A DNA stretch of 64,000 nt, taken from assembly GCA_003134995.1 (NCBI GenBank), contig PLDC01000019.1, positions 149,920-213,919 on the forward strand, written 5' to 3'. A program made the translations under genes and the position numbers. The notes under the pieces are model-generated. The model did no database searches. It was not told where the DNA came from and saw nothing but the letters and a program-made list of their open reading frames with translations. This document shows, piece by piece, positions 23,916 to 33,433 of the stretch. The stretch's first letter is position 1. Every line of letters begins with the position of its first letter. Source of the stretch: Acidobacteriaceae bacterium. GTDB taxonomy: Bacteria; Acidobacteriota; Terriglobia; Terriglobales; Acidobacteriaceae.

Positions 23916-25244
23916 ATGAAGCACGATACCTTCGAGATCAGTCATACATCGCGTTTGACCCCGCACATCCTCGGTCTCGTTCGGAAAATCTCATCCCGGA
24001 AGTTTTCTTCTCCCATTGTTGTTGGCTGCTTTCTGTTCTTTCTTTTGTTCATCGGCTTTTTATTCATCGGCGTTGCGGTTGCTGCGGGTCCCGCGCGCGA
24101 AGCGCCGGCTGGATTCGATAACTTAACCAACGGATACGTCAGCCAGGGGGTCTACGATTCTGCCCGCGCAATCTTTGAACAACCGGAGACTGTCGCCACC
24201 GGCCTCGGGCCGATTTACAATGGCGAATCGTGCGTGGAGTGTCACCGGAATCCCATCTCTGGCGGCAACAGCTTGAAGTCCGTACTGCGCGCCGGGCACG
24301 AAGATCCGGCGACTGGATTATTCGTCCCGGCTCCGGGCGGAACACTGATGCATGTCCACGCCATCAATCCAGCCATTGATCTGCGCACGCCTGACAGCGA
24401 GAATATTCGCTCGACTCGCAAAGCCACGTCGATCCTGGGCGATGGCTTTGTGGAAGCCATTGACGACGCGACCTTGCTGGCCATTGCCAGGAACGAACCG
24501 GAAATTTCGAATGGGCGCATCGCGGGTGTCGCAGTAATGGTGCCGGTTGCGGAGGCGGGAAATATTTTGCGCGTCGGCCGGTTCGGCTGGAAGAGCCAAC
24601 ATGCCAGCGTTGTTTCATTTTCTGCCGACGCTTACATCAACGAAGAGGGAATTACCAACCGATATTTTCCGACCGAGAATACTGCGCTGGGCAAGTCCGT
24701 TGCGGAGTATGACTCGGTGACTGATCCGGAAGACGAACGCCGCAGCGACGGATTCTCCCATGTTGACCGGTTTGTGGACTTCATACGCGCCACCAAAGTG
24801 CCGGCGCGCGACGAAAAGATTGCGGCTACCCCTGAGGCGCGCGCGGGCGAACGTTTGTTCGAGCAGATTGGCTGCAGTACTTGCCATGTCACTTCCATCA
24901 CGACTGCTCCGGCGGGAACAAAAATCGATGGCGGCCGGTTCACAGTGCCTGAGGCGCTGGGGGACAAAGTCATTCATCCCTACAGCGATTTTCTGCTGCA
25001 CACGCTTGGCACCGGCGACGGCGTTCCGGTGCAGAGCGGAGGCCAGACGACCGCGAACAAGATGCGCACCGCTCCGCTGTGGGGACTGCGCACGCGTCCC
25101 GAGTTGATGCACGACGGCACTTCGCCTACGCCGGAACGCGCGATTCTGCGACACAGTGGCGAAGCCCAGTCCGTAATCGCAGAATTTCATAAGCTATCTT
25201 CGCAAGAGAAGACAGAGCTGCTTACGTTCTTGAGTTCGCTTTGA
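23916..25244 (+). CDS. Membrane-anchored di-heme oxidoreductase (DHOR-type)
   Basis: Protein of 442 aa from the ATG at 23916, with AAGGGGA upstream. An N-terminal transmembrane anchor (about 33-58, FLFFLLFIGFLFIGVAVAAG) is followed by a di-heme c domain. The first heme motif is CVECH near residue 107 and the second CSTCH near 323, with MHDGTSPTPERAILRHSGEA in the C-terminal part. This matches the family of di-heme oxidoreductases related to MauG and bacterial cytochrome c peroxidase. It is the last gene of the operon, 29 bp after the methyltransferase. MauG-like enzymes oxidise tryptophan residues, so action on the Trp-rich peptide is possible but unproven. Confidence 0.85.
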   Translation: MKHDTFEISHTSRLTPHILGLVRKISSRKFSSPIVVGCFLFFLLFIGFLFIGVAVAAGPAREAPAGFDNLTNGYVSQGVYDSARAIFEQPETVATGLGPIYNGESCVECHRNPISGGNSLKSVLRAGHEDPATGLFVPAPGGTLMHVHAINPAIDLRTPDSENIRSTRKATSILGDGFVEAIDDATLLAIARNEPEISNGRIAGVAVMVPVAEAGNILRVGRFGWKSQHASVVSFSADAYINEEGITNRYFPTENTALGKSVAEYDSVTDPEDERRSDGFSHVDRFVDFIRATKVPARDEKIAATPEARAGERLFEQIGCSTCHVTSITTAPAGTKIDGGRFTVPEALGDKVIHPYSDFLLHTLGTGDGVPVQSGGQTTANKMRTAPLWGLRTRPELMHDGTSPTPERAILRHSGEAQSVIAEFHKLSSQEKTELLTFLSSL

Positions 25245-25253
25245 CGCGTGTCG

Positions 25254-26201
25254 TTACTGGGCACTGCGAGCTTGCACCGCAGGAACGGTGAACCAGCCTC
25301 GCAAGGTGAGAGTAATGCTCGGGCTCTGGGAACCAACCGTCGAAGCGTCGTGAATTACGTTATCCGTGGGCGCTATGTAGGCTTCTCCGGGAGCGACGCG
25401 AACCTTCACAATTGGATAGCCGGGAAACCGGGACATGAACGCTGCGCCGACGGATTCGGAGGCGCGATCCGGACTTTCTTGAGATTCTTCCTCCAGAAGT
25501 CTGACGAGATTCATCAGCGGCAAATTCACAAACAGAAAATGACGCGGCTCGGCGCCTATGTTCACGCAGATCCGGTTGAGAGAGCGGGCGCGAGCCTGCA
25601 CGGAATACCTCTCCCAACTATCCAGGTGGAGTCCCAAATATTTGCCGCTGGCTGTATCCAGCGTTACCGTCTCCCGCCCGTGACGATGCACGTGAATGCC
25701 GTGATTGAACGGTTCGCTTTTATAAGCGAAGCGGTCGCGAAGGTAATCAATGAGAGGGCCGATGTGCTCGCGGATGCGGCGCGGGTCAAGTTGGCGAAGC
25801 GTGTCCTTGTCGCTTGTGTCATTTACGACCCTACACAACTCGGCGAGAAGTTCATTTGGAATGCTGGCGACTCCTACGAAGTCTACATTCGTCACGCCGG
25901 AGTTTTGCCACAGGCGTTTGCTTTCCCAGTCCGTGGGCTTGCGCCACGGAGTCTTTGGCAAGAAGGCTCCCGGAACGTATTCCGCTTTGTCAGCGTCAGG
26001 CTGTTGCAAGGAGGTCGTTCCATCGCTGAGGAATACGGGATCGTTAGCCGCGTCTGCGCGATCTTCGCAATTTACCAGCGGAATAAACCGAGGCGGAACG
26101 CTCGCCAGAATCTCTCCCCACAACTCACGCCCAGGCGCTGAATCTTGTGAGGACGCCTTACGTCCCGTGAAGATCGCTTTCCACCCATCTACGAAGCGCA
26201 T
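25254..26201 (-). CDS. 2-oxoglutarate/Fe(II) oxygenase-like protein
   Basis: Protein of 315 aa. The C-terminal half looks like a double-stranded beta-helix: GLHLDSW (His192, Asp194), CVNIGAEPRHFLFVNL, VRVAPGEAYIAPTDNVIHDAST (His284) and LTLRGWF (Arg301). These supply the H-x-D...H iron triad and a co-substrate Arg. The first 150 residues show no known domain. It ends 10 bp from the di-heme gene, which comes from the other side, and lies 110 bp downstream of cysK on its own strand. Hydroxylation of a peptide or small molecule is plausible; its link to the neighbouring RiPP-like operon is by position only. Confidence 0.6.
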   Translation of the reverse strand: MRFVDGWKAIFTGRKASSQDSAPGRELWGEILASVPPRFIPLVNCEDRADAANDPVFLSDGTTSLQQPDADKAEYVPGAFLPKTPWRKPTDWESKRLWQNSGVTNVDFVGVASIPNELLAELCRVVNDTSDKDTLRQLDPRRIREHIGPLIDYLRDRFAYKSEPFNHGIHVHRHGRETVTLDTASGKYLGLHLDSWERYSVQARARSLNRICVNIGAEPRHFLFVNLPLMNLVRLLEEESQESPDRASESVGAAFMSRFPGYPIVKVRVAPGEAYIAPTDNVIHDASTVGSQSPSITLTLRGWFTVPAVQARSAQ

Positions 26202-26311
26202 GTGTGAGGTCCGATCAACGATGCAGACGCGCAGGATATCACATCAGCGAAGGAACGATGCTCATGCTCCAGCAATGCCAGAGCATGAGCACGAACAGAA
26301 GTCGCACGGCC

Positions 26312-27283
26312 TCAGGTTGGCAATTCGGAGGTTGGAATCTGCAGCGCCTGGTTGCGGAGCGCGTCAAACAGAACGCTGGTCAAATAGCGTTCGCCGAAAT
26401 CCGGCAGGACTACGACGATCAGCTTGCCGGCGTTTTCTTTCTGACTCGCAACCTTGAGCGCGGCGGCAACAGCAGCACCCGACGAAATGCCGACCAGCAG
26501 GCCCTCTTCTTTGGCGAGCCGGCGCGCCATGAGGATCGACTCGTCATTGGTGACCGTGACGATTTCATCGATGTAATCGCGGCGCAGAATGCTGGGCACA
26601 AATCCGGCGCCGATGCCTTGTATCTTGTGCGGCGAAGGCTTGCCGCCAGAGAGCACCGGGCTGTCCGCGGGTTCGACCGCGACCGCTCTAAAAGACGGCT
26701 TCTTCGGCTTGATGTATTGGCAAACACCTGTGATGGTGCCTCCGGTGCCGACGCCGGAGACCAGAATGTCGGCGCGGCCGTCAGTGTCATTCCAAATTTC
26801 GGGACCAGTCGTCTCGAAATGAATCTTCGGATTATCCGGATTGTCGAACTGCTGCAGCATGAACCCATTCGGAGTTTTCGCGAGAATCTCCTCCGCCTTC
26901 GCGACCGCGCCCTTCATTCCCTTCGGACCCGGCGTAAGAACAATCTCCGCGCCGAAGGCGAGTAGAAGCACGCGCCGCTCCTGGCTCATGGTTTCCGGCA
27001 TGGTGAGTATGAGCTTGTATCCACGCACCGCCGCGACGAATGCCAGGCCAATGCCGGTATTGCCGCTCGTCGGCTCGATCAGAACGGTCTTGCCGGGATG
27101 AATCTTGCCGGCTCGCTCGGCCTCCGTAATCATGCTCACGCCAATGCGGTCTTTTACGCTGGCGCAAGGGTTCTGGCTCTCGAGCTTCGCCACCACATCG
27201 GCCACGCAGCCGGCGGTCACTTTGTTAAGCCGCACCAGCGGAGTCTTGCCGATCAACTCGGTCACATCATTGGCAATCTTCAT
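26312..27283 (-). CDS. cysK: Cysteine synthase A (O-acetylserine sulfhydrylase)
   Basis: Protein of 323 aa. It makes cysteine from O-acetylserine and sulfide with PLP. Visible motifs are ASVKDRIG with the PLP-binding Lys44, [11 protein letters not shown] for acetylserine binding, [11 protein letters not shown] for the PLP phosphate, and [11 protein letters not shown] at the C-terminus. The length is normal. The 2OG-oxygenase-like gene follows on the same strand, but the 110-bp gap leaves co-transcription open. Confidence 0.95.
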   Translation of the reverse strand: MKIANDVTELIGKTPLVRLNKVTAGCVADVVAKLESQNPCASVKDRIGVSMITEAERAGKIHPGKTVLIEPTSGNTGIGLAFVAAVRGYKLILTMPETMSQERRVLLLAFGAEIVLTPGPKGMKGAVAKAEEILAKTPNGFMLQQFDNPDNPKIHFETTGPEIWNDTDGRADILVSGVGTGGTITGVCQYIKPKKPSFRAVAVEPADSPVLSGGKPSPHKIQGIGAGFVPSILRRDYIDEIVTVTNDESILMARRLAKEEGLLVGISSGAAVAAALKVASQKENAGKLIVVVLPDFGERYLTSVLFDALRNQALQIPTSELPT

Positions 27284-27521
27284 GGTTTCTTTTCTCCAGA
27301 TTGTATGGGACGGGCGCGCACTATCCCCACCAAGACTACTATCGTACTAGCCTATTGTCGATGGCACAACTTGCAGGCAGATCTGTGCATCTACAGGACT
27401 TTCGTTTTCAGTTGACACGTTCGGCAGAAACGCGCCATACTTCCAGCCCTGTGCCGTCTGCTTGTGCTCCCGCAATGCCATGACTGGCGCGGCTTTAGCC
27501 ACTTCTCCCAGGAGGATTGAT

Positions 27522-29192
27522 ATGCCCCGATTTGTGTGTCTGGCGCGGGTTCTTTTTCCGGTTCTACTAATCGCCAGCGTCCTTGTTCCGTTCGCTTCTG
27601 CTTCCGGACCCTATGTGATTGGCTCCGCCAATACCGTGACTGCCGATCCTAACGTGACTGTGCCCACGACCACGCCCTGCGTGGTGCAGCTTTTCAGCGA
27701 CGCGGCATTTTACGAATTCAACGTCGAGAATTTTACGTACACGCCACCTTCCGCCTGTCCCGGGCCCTGGGCCAAGGTTGTGCTGGTTGCGGATATCAAC
27801 CTGAACGCCGGCATTCAATACGATCGCACTGCGAATTTCTGGCTGGGTCCGGTGAATATTTATTTCGGAACCACAGCCGAGCCTTCGGCCATCGGTCCAT
27901 CGTGGCAAATTGAAAACGATCTTACTGATTACAGTTCGATTTTCTACACGGCACAATCCGGACAGGCTGACATCGGCAATACTTTATGCTGCGGCCTCAC
28001 CTCCACCATCTACGCTTCGGCTTCACTGTATTTTTATCCGTTGGCCAAGGGCGAGACCGCGCCCGTCACCGCCAATCAAGTGTTCGCGCTCTCCGCGGGT
28101 CCCTCAGGAGGAACAGTCGCGCTGAACACCACGACCAGCACGCTATCCGGCACCTTCACCTTGCCGACAAATGTGCAGACTGCCTATCTGGATGTGTACG
28201 CGCAAAGCCAGTCGAATGATGAATTCTGGTACACGTGCGTACCGAACGACGTTGACGGGGAATTGTACAGCTGCGGCAACACCGGCTTCCGCGAGACTGA
28301 GATCACAATCGACGGACAACCGGCGGGCGTCGCCCCCGTGTTTCCATGGATATTCACCGGCGGCATCGATCCTTATCTATGGTTTCCGATTCCTGGCGTG
28401 CAAACGCTGAACTTCACTCCCTATCGCGTGAACCTCACACCGTTCGCGGCGCAGTTGAGCAATGGAAGTCAACAGCATACGGTTTCACTCAGCGTTTACA
28501 ACGCCGACAGTTATTTCTCGGCAACTGCATCGCTGCTGCTTTATCTGAATGCAGCCACAACTCAGACCACGGGCGGCATCACCAAGAACACTCTGACCGC
28601 GCCATCTCCGGTGGTCACCGAAAAGCTGAACGTTCAGCCGACCTCCACCACGGGAACGGTGGACGTTACTTCGAACCGAACCTTCACCATCTCGGGCTAC
28701 GTCAACACGCCCGGCGGTGCGGTGACGACGAAAGTTAACCAGACCATCGACTTCTTCAACAACCAATATTTCGACATTACCAATACTGTGTATGAGCAGT
28801 ATATTTCGCTGGGTTCGTCCGTGACTTCGACTACGACTACATCCGGCGGTGGAGGCCCAACCACAGTCAATACCCAGACGTTTAATTTCCCGCTCACGTT
28901 GGATCTTGCCGAGGTTGTGAAATCCGGTGGAGATACTTATCTGACCACAACTGCCGATCAGACCTACAAGTCGGCGCTGACCACCAAGGTGAACAACGTG
29001 GTGACCTACACTAATTCGCTGAGCAATACCGGGCAGCACGTAGACACCGTCGACTACAACACCTTCGTGAACTCAAACCAATCGGCCGCGCAGCAATACA
29101 ACTACTACGACTCGACCGGCGCAGCCTACCTTTGCGACCTGACGGCGGCAGCCAATGTGCTGACCTACTTCAGTTCGCAATGCGCGCAGTAG
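27522..29192 (+). CDS. Exported PNGase A-like peptide-N-glycanase
   Basis: Protein of 556 aa from the ATG at 27522, placed by AGGAGGATTG; the longer upstream frame is not supported. The signal peptide ends near ASASG. Sequence blocks match the PNGase A family: CVVQLF (near residue 50), WAKVVLVADINLNAGIQYDRTANFWLGPVNIYFGTTAEP, PWIFTGGIDPYLWFPIPGVQTLNFTPYRVNLTPFAAQLSNGSQQHTV and a Thr/Ser-rich C-terminal half. Such enzymes cleave N-glycans from asparagine; acid-active members are known from acidobacteria. A secreted role in glycoprotein scavenging is inferred. A strong terminator follows. Confidence 0.75.
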   Translation: MPRFVCLARVLFPVLLIASVLVPFASASGPYVIGSANTVTADPNVTVPTTTPCVVQLFSDAAFYEFNVENFTYTPPSACPGPWAKVVLVADINLNAGIQYDRTANFWLGPVNIYFGTTAEPSAIGPSWQIENDLTDYSSIFYTAQSGQADIGNTLCCGLTSTIYASASLYFYPLAKGETAPVTANQVFALSAGPSGGTVALNTTTSTLSGTFTLPTNVQTAYLDVYAQSQSNDEFWYTCVPNDVDGELYSCGNTGFRETEITIDGQPAGVAPVFPWIFTGGIDPYLWFPIPGVQTLNFTPYRVNLTPFAAQLSNGSQQHTVSLSVYNADSYFSATASLLLYLNAATTQTTGGITKNTLTAPSPVVTEKLNVQPTSTTGTVDVTSNRTFTISGYVNTPGGAVTTKVNQTIDFFNNQYFDITNTVYEQYISLGSSVTSTTTTSGGGGPTTVNTQTFNFPLTLDLAEVVKSGGDTYLTTTADQTYKSALTTKVNNVVTYTNSLSNTGQHVDTVDYNTFVNSNQSAAQQYNYYDSTGAAYLCDLTAAANVLTYFSSQCAQ

Positions 29193-29232
29193 AGATCGAC
29201 TGCAAAGTTGTTCGAAGATGAAAAGCGGGTAT

Positions 29233-29280
29233 CCCACCCTTGCCGCGTTCTTTGCGGCAGGGTGGGGATTTTGATTTTCT
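29233..29280 (+). terminator. Rho-independent terminator
   Basis: CCCACCCTTGCCGC (29233-29246) pairs with GCGGCAGGGTGGG (29254-29266) with one bulge, followed by GATTTTGATTTTCT. It ends the PNGase A-like gene. Confidence 0.85.
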
Positions 29281-29319
29281 GTCTCGTGAAGGATGTGCTC
29301 TCGCAGGACTCGCGAAGTC

Positions 29320-31008
29320 TTATGTCGGCGGTCGCGTGATCGCTCCCTGCGAAGCCGACGAGACCAGCGCCGCGTATTTCGCAAATACTCCGGTAGGATA
29401 GCGTGGCTGCGGCGGCTTCCACTCCTTCATGCGTTGGCGCAGAACCTCGTCGCTGATCTCGACTTCCAAAACGCGCTGGCTGATATCGAGCCGAATCATG
29501 TCTCCATCGCGCACAGCGGCGATTGGGCCGCCCAGCGCGGCTTCCGGCGAGACGTGACCGGCCATCAACCCGTGCGTTGCGCCGCTGAATCGACCGTCGG
29601 TCAACAACGCGACGGACGATCCTAATCCTTCGCCGACAATCGCGCCGGTAACGCTCAACATTTCGCGCATGCCGGGACCACCCTTAGGACCTTCGTTGCG
29701 AATGACGACGACATCGCCAGATTTAATTTTCTTCTCCGAGTCTTTGCTGGTAACGGCGGCCATGGCATCTTCCTCCGATTCGAAAACTCGCGCCGGACCA
29801 CGTTGCTCGAGCCGCTCGTGCCCGCTGATCTTCGCCACGCAACCTTCGGGCGCAAGATTACCCTTCAGGATAACGAGACCTCCGCTTTTCTTCAGTGGCC
29901 GATCAAGCGGTGCAATCACTTCCTGGCCGGGAGTTTCGACTGCGTTCTCGCTCTCGGCATCAAGGGAAAGCCCGGTAACCGTTTTCGCATCGGAATGAAT
30001 GAAATTTCCGTGGGCCAAGCGGCGGACTAACAGGCGAACGCCGCCGGCGCGATGCATATCCACGGCGACGAAACGCCCCGAAGGTTTAAGATCCGCAAGC
30101 AACGGAGTGCGCTCGCTCACGGCCTGAAAATCATCAATCTCCAAATCGACTTCAGCTTCGCGCGCAATTGCCAGCAGGTGCAGAACCGCGTTCGTCGATC
30201 CGCCGGTCGCAGCGACGGATGCAATCGCATTTTCAAACGCATATCTAGTCAATATTTCCCGAGGCCGTATTCCACTGTGCAGCAGATTTAGCACGACCTT
30301 GCCGCAATCGAATGCAACCTGGTCTTTTTCGGCATCCATCGCCGGCACGCTGTTAAATCCCATAGGCGAAAGCCCGATCATCTCCATCACAGTCGACATC
30401 GTGTTGGCGGTGTACTGCCCGCCGCACGCGCCCGCGCCGGGACAAGCCACATTTTCCAGATCGTGCAATTCCTGGTCGGTAATCTTTCCAGCGGCGTTGG
30501 CACCCACCGCTTCAAACACATCCTGAATCGTGACGTCCTTGCCGCGATAGCTTCCCGGCGCGATGGTCCCGCCATAAAGCACCAGTCCGGGAAGATCCAT
30601 CCGCGCCAAGGCCATGGCCGCCGCAGGGATTGTCTTATCACACCCCACCACGCAAACGACGGCGTCGAACAATTGTCCGCGGCATACCAGTTCAATCGAA
30701 TCCGCGATAAGTTCGCGGCTCACCAGCGAAGCCCGCATGCCTTCGGTGCCCATCGTTTCGCCATCTGAGATGGCGATTGTGTTGAATTCCATGGGCGTGC
30801 CGCCGGCGGCGCGAATGCCTTCTTTCACTTTGGCCGAGAGCCGCCGCAGGTGAAAATTGCAGGGCATGGTTTCGATCCAGGTGTTGGCCACGCCGATCAG
30901 CGGCTTGCGCAGATCGTCGTCAGTAAAGCCAATCGCCTTGAACATCGAGCGCGCCGGAGCCCGGTCGCGCCCATCAGTAATTCCGCGGCTGCGATGCTTG
31001 AGATCCAT
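29320..31008 (-). CDS. ilvD: Dihydroxy-acid dehydratase
   Basis: Protein of 562 aa, the normal length. It dehydrates dihydroxy-isovalerate and dihydroxy-methylvalerate in valine, leucine and isoleucine synthesis. Fe-S ligands are visible in [24 protein letters not shown] and [14 protein letters not shown], and the C-terminal [15 protein letters not shown] motif reads [11 protein letters not shown]. It is the last gene of the minus-strand ilv set; the 307-bp gap before it contains a large palindrome, so it may have its own promoter. Confidence 0.95.
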   Translation of the reverse strand: MDLKHRSRGITDGRDRAPARSMFKAIGFTDDDLRKPLIGVANTWIETMPCNFHLRRLSAKVKEGIRAAGGTPMEFNTIAISDGETMGTEGMRASLVSRELIADSIELVCRGQLFDAVVCVVGCDKTIPAAAMALARMDLPGLVLYGGTIAPGSYRGKDVTIQDVFEAVGANAAGKITDQELHDLENVACPGAGACGGQYTANTMSTVMEMIGLSPMGFNSVPAMDAEKDQVAFDCGKVVLNLLHSGIRPREILTRYAFENAIASVAATGGSTNAVLHLLAIAREAEVDLEIDDFQAVSERTPLLADLKPSGRFVAVDMHRAGGVRLLVRRLAHGNFIHSDAKTVTGLSLDAESENAVETPGQEVIAPLDRPLKKSGGLVILKGNLAPEGCVAKISGHERLEQRGPARVFESEEDAMAAVTSKDSEKKIKSGDVVVIRNEGPKGGPGMREMLSVTGAIVGEGLGSSVALLTDGRFSGATHGLMAGHVSPEAALGGPIAAVRDGDMIRLDISQRVLEVEISDEVLRQRMKEWKPPQPRYPTGVFAKYAALVSSASQGAITRPPT

Positions 31009-31315
31009 GATGAGTAAGTCCGTGAGGAAAGATTACAACATGCGATGTCGTCAAGAATGACTGTTAGCAAAAATAGACTGTCATCCCGAGCAACGCGAGG
31101 GATCTTGGTCTCTGCACGCGGCGACGAAACAGGTGGCTCCGGCAAGAACCAAGATCCCTCGCGTTGCTCGGGATGACAAACTTGGAGGGTGCAAATAAAA
31201 ACGGGAAACCCGCAGTCTGGAATGATGCCAGAAGGCCATTCCAATCACAGGTTCCCCAATCGCATGGCGCTTACCCAGGGAGCGCTCATGCTGCTGACAC
31301 CGTCCAAAGAGAAAT
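31009..31315. other. Gap between ilvM and ilvD
   Basis: It contains the 96-bp palindrome at 31081-31176 and no gene. The 31180-31315 part shows no repeat or clear signal. Confidence 0.5.
31081..31176. repeat. Large interspersed palindrome (CGAGCAACGCGAGGGATC type)
   Basis: Perfect 29-bp arms at 31081-31109 and 31148-31176 (starting TCATCCCGAG and ending CTCGGGATGA) enclose a 38-bp loop. A sister element with compensating changes is at 55807-55902. Confidence 0.9.
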
Positions 31316-31624
31316 CTAAGCCCGCGCAGCACGCGCCGATTGCTCCGCGACACTCGCCGGAGGATGCGGTGCCCATACCGCTTCTTCATGCTCGCGCAAA
31401 ACGCCGTTGGAACGTACGTCGATCACATCCACGATCGAATGCCACTCGCGAAAAAGCTGCCCCATCTGCTTGTGCGAAACCTCCAGCATCAGCGTGGCGG
31501 CATGGTCGTGTCCGGCATATTCTGCATGCACGGACGTGAGATCAAGCCCCCGGCGCGAAACCGCGTTAAGGATGCGCATCAATGCGCCTTGTGCGTTGCG
31601 ATACCGAATGTGAAAGATTTGCAT
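31316..31624 (-). CDS. ilvM: Acetolactate synthase small subunit, short ACT-domain form
   Basis: Protein of 102 aa from the ATG at 31624. It is a single ACT domain: FHIRYRNAQGALMRILNAVSRRGLDLTSVHAEYAG, then DHAATLMLEVS and a C-terminal Ala/Pro-rich tail. The short size matches IlvM-like regulatory subunits rather than full IlvN/IlvH. It follows ilvB on the same strand after 114 bp containing a hairpin. It should bind the catalytic subunit and modulate feedback by branched-chain amino acids. Confidence 0.82.
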   Translation of the reverse strand: MQIFHIRYRNAQGALMRILNAVSRRGLDLTSVHAEYAGHDHAATLMLEVSHKQMGQLFREWHSIVDVIDVRSNGVLREHEEAVWAPHPPASVAEQSARAARA

Positions 31625-31668
31625 TGTTAGCTCCCAAAATTGAGTCATTGAGGATTGAGTCATCAGGT

Positions 31669-31703
31669 GATTGAAAACCGGCTGCGAGGTTTGGTTTTCA
31701 ATC
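31669..31703. repeat. Hairpin between ilvB and ilvM
   Basis: A perfect 11-bp stem, GATTGAAAACC (31669-31679) and GGTTTTCAATC (31693-31703), is flanked by short direct repeats of TGAGTCATTGAG/TGAGTCAT type. There is no T tract, so mRNA processing or stability is more likely than termination. Confidence 0.6.
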
Positions 31704-31738
31704 GCTAAATCTCCCGATCACTCAATCACTCAATTTGT

Positions 31739-33433
31739 TCATTCGTCCCCATAAACCATTTCAGACAACGCCGCTCCCGCCGGAACCATCGGGTAAACGT
31801 TAGCCTCCGGATGACAATCAAATACCAGCAACTCCGCGTTCGGCGACCGCAGGAAGTTCTCGATCAACTCTCCGGTCTCGGCTGCCACCGGATACTCCGC
31901 CATAGCAGCCTCGTTCAGCCGCCATCCGTGAATCTTGTAAGCCTTGGCGATCTCAACAAAATCCGGATTGTCGCTCAAGTCCGTCTCCGCATAGTTGCGC
32001 GCATAGAAGAGTTGCTGCCACTGCCGCACCATGCCCAGATATTTGTTGTCGACGATCACCATCTTGATAGGAAGTCCGAGCCGGTGCACCGTGGCCAATT
32101 CCTGAATATTCATCTGAAAGCCGCCATCGCCGGAAACGCACAGCACGCAAGTCTCTGGCTTCGCCAGTTGCACGCCGACCGCAGCCGGCAAAGCAAAACC
32201 CATCGCTCCCAATCCGCCGGAAGTGATAAAACCGCGCGGCGACGATGACCGATACCGCTGCGCCGCCCACATCTGATGTTGACCTACGTCGGCAATGATC
32301 ACGCTGTCTTGCGGCAAGTGGCTGAAAAGCTCATCGAGAAAGCGAATGGTGGGCTGCGCCAATCCCCGCGGATCCAACTCCGCGCGCTCGGCTCCACAAG
32401 CAACGGCGCGCCAGCCGCTCCAGTCAGGCAGGGACGCGTTGCGCAACTCGTCGTGAAATTCCGGAATCGTGTCCGCGAGATTTCCAATCACCGGCAACTC
32501 GCAAGACCGCACGCGGTCAAGTTGCGCCGGATCAATTTCAAAATGCACAATCTTCGCATGAGGCGCAAAGCGCGTAGGATCGCCGGTCACGCGATCATCC
32601 AGCCGCGCTCCGAACACCATTAGCAAATCCGTCTCGTGCAAAGCCGTGTTAGCCGCGCGCGTGCCGTGCATTCCCACCATGCCCAGGTAATACGGCGCCT
32701 GCGGAGGAACCGCGCCCAGCCCGTGCACCGTAGCAAATGTTGGAACATTCAAATCGTCGAGCAGCCGCCGCAACTCCGGAATCGCTCCCGAAAGTTTTGC
32801 TCCGGCACCCACCAGCGCCACGGGTCGCGTAGCGCCTTGCAGCAAAGCGACAATCGTGTCGCTGAAAGCGCCATCGGCCTTCGCATCGGCAGGCCGTGCG
32901 TGCGGCGTAAACTTCGCCGGTCCAGAGAATTCTTTCTTCGCCTTCAATATGTCAGTGGGAATGTCGATCACCACTGGACCAGGACGTCCGCTGCGCGCCC
33001 AATGAAATCCCTCAGCAATCACCTCAGGGATCTCGTCGATCGTGCGCACCAGTCGGCTCCACTTAGTCAACGAAAGCGTCACACCGAAAACGTCAGTCTC
33101 CTGAAACGCATCCGTCCCAATCATCGCCGACCGCACTTGCCCCGTGACGCACACCAGCGGAACGGAATCCATCTTCGCGTCGGCAATGCCGGTCACAAGA
33201 TTCGTCGCACCCGGCCCGCTGGTCGCCATGGCCACGCCAACTTTTCCCGTGACGCGCGAGTAGCCCGAAGCCGCAAACGCCGCGCCTTGCTCATGCCGCG
33301 TGAGAACGTGCCGCACTCCGCTGCCCTCCAGTGCGTCATACAACGGCATGATCGCGCCCCCGGGATACCCGAACACAAGGTCTACCCCTTCAGCGCGCAA
33401 GCACTGCAAAACGATTTCGGCTCCCTTAAGCAT
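31739..33433 (-). CDS. ilvB: Acetolactate synthase large (catalytic) subunit
   Basis: Protein of 564 aa. It condenses pyruvate into acetolactate with ThDP and FAD. Landmarks are [49 protein letters not shown] with the catalytic Glu, the central FAD domain, and the C-terminal ThDP motif [32 protein letters not shown]. The start overlaps the ilvC stop by 8 bp, showing translational coupling. Confidence 0.95.
   Translation of the reverse strand: MLKGAEIVLQCLRAEGVDLVFGYPGGAIMPLYDALEGSGVRHVLTRHEQGAAFAASGYSRVTGKVGVAMATSGPGATNLVTGIADAKMDSVPLVCVTGQVRSAMIGTDAFQETDVFGVTLSLTKWSRLVRTIDEIPEVIAEGFHWARSGRPGPVVIDIPTDILKAKKEFSGPAKFTPHARPADAKADGAFSDTIVALLQGATRPVALVGAGAKLSGAIPELRRLLDDLNVPTFATVHGLGAVPPQAPYYLGMVGMHGTRAANTALHETDLLMVFGARLDDRVTGDPTRFAPHAKIVHFEIDPAQLDRVRSCELPVIGNLADTIPEFHDELRNASLPDWSGWRAVACGAERAELDPRGLAQPTIRFLDELFSHLPQDSVIIADVGQHQMWAAQRYRSSSPRGFITSGGLGAMGFALPAAVGVQLAKPETCVLCVSGDGGFQMNIQELATVHRLGLPIKMVIVDNKYLGMVRQWQQLFYARNYAETDLSDNPDFVEIAKAYKIHGWRLNEAAMAEYPVAAETGELIENFLRSPNAELLVFDCHPEANVYPMVPAGAALSEMVYGDE

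Noticed and set aside
25248..26141. Plus-strand ORF of 297 codons after the di-heme gene
   Set aside because: It is the complement of the 2OG-oxygenase-like gene, whose H-x-D...H and Arg motifs make the minus strand the coding one.
31739..33433. Other ThDP enzyme such as glyoxylate carboligase or pyruvate oxidase
   Set aside because: Overlap with ilvC, the adjacent ACT subunit and ilvD, and the conserved motifs all point to acetolactate synthase.
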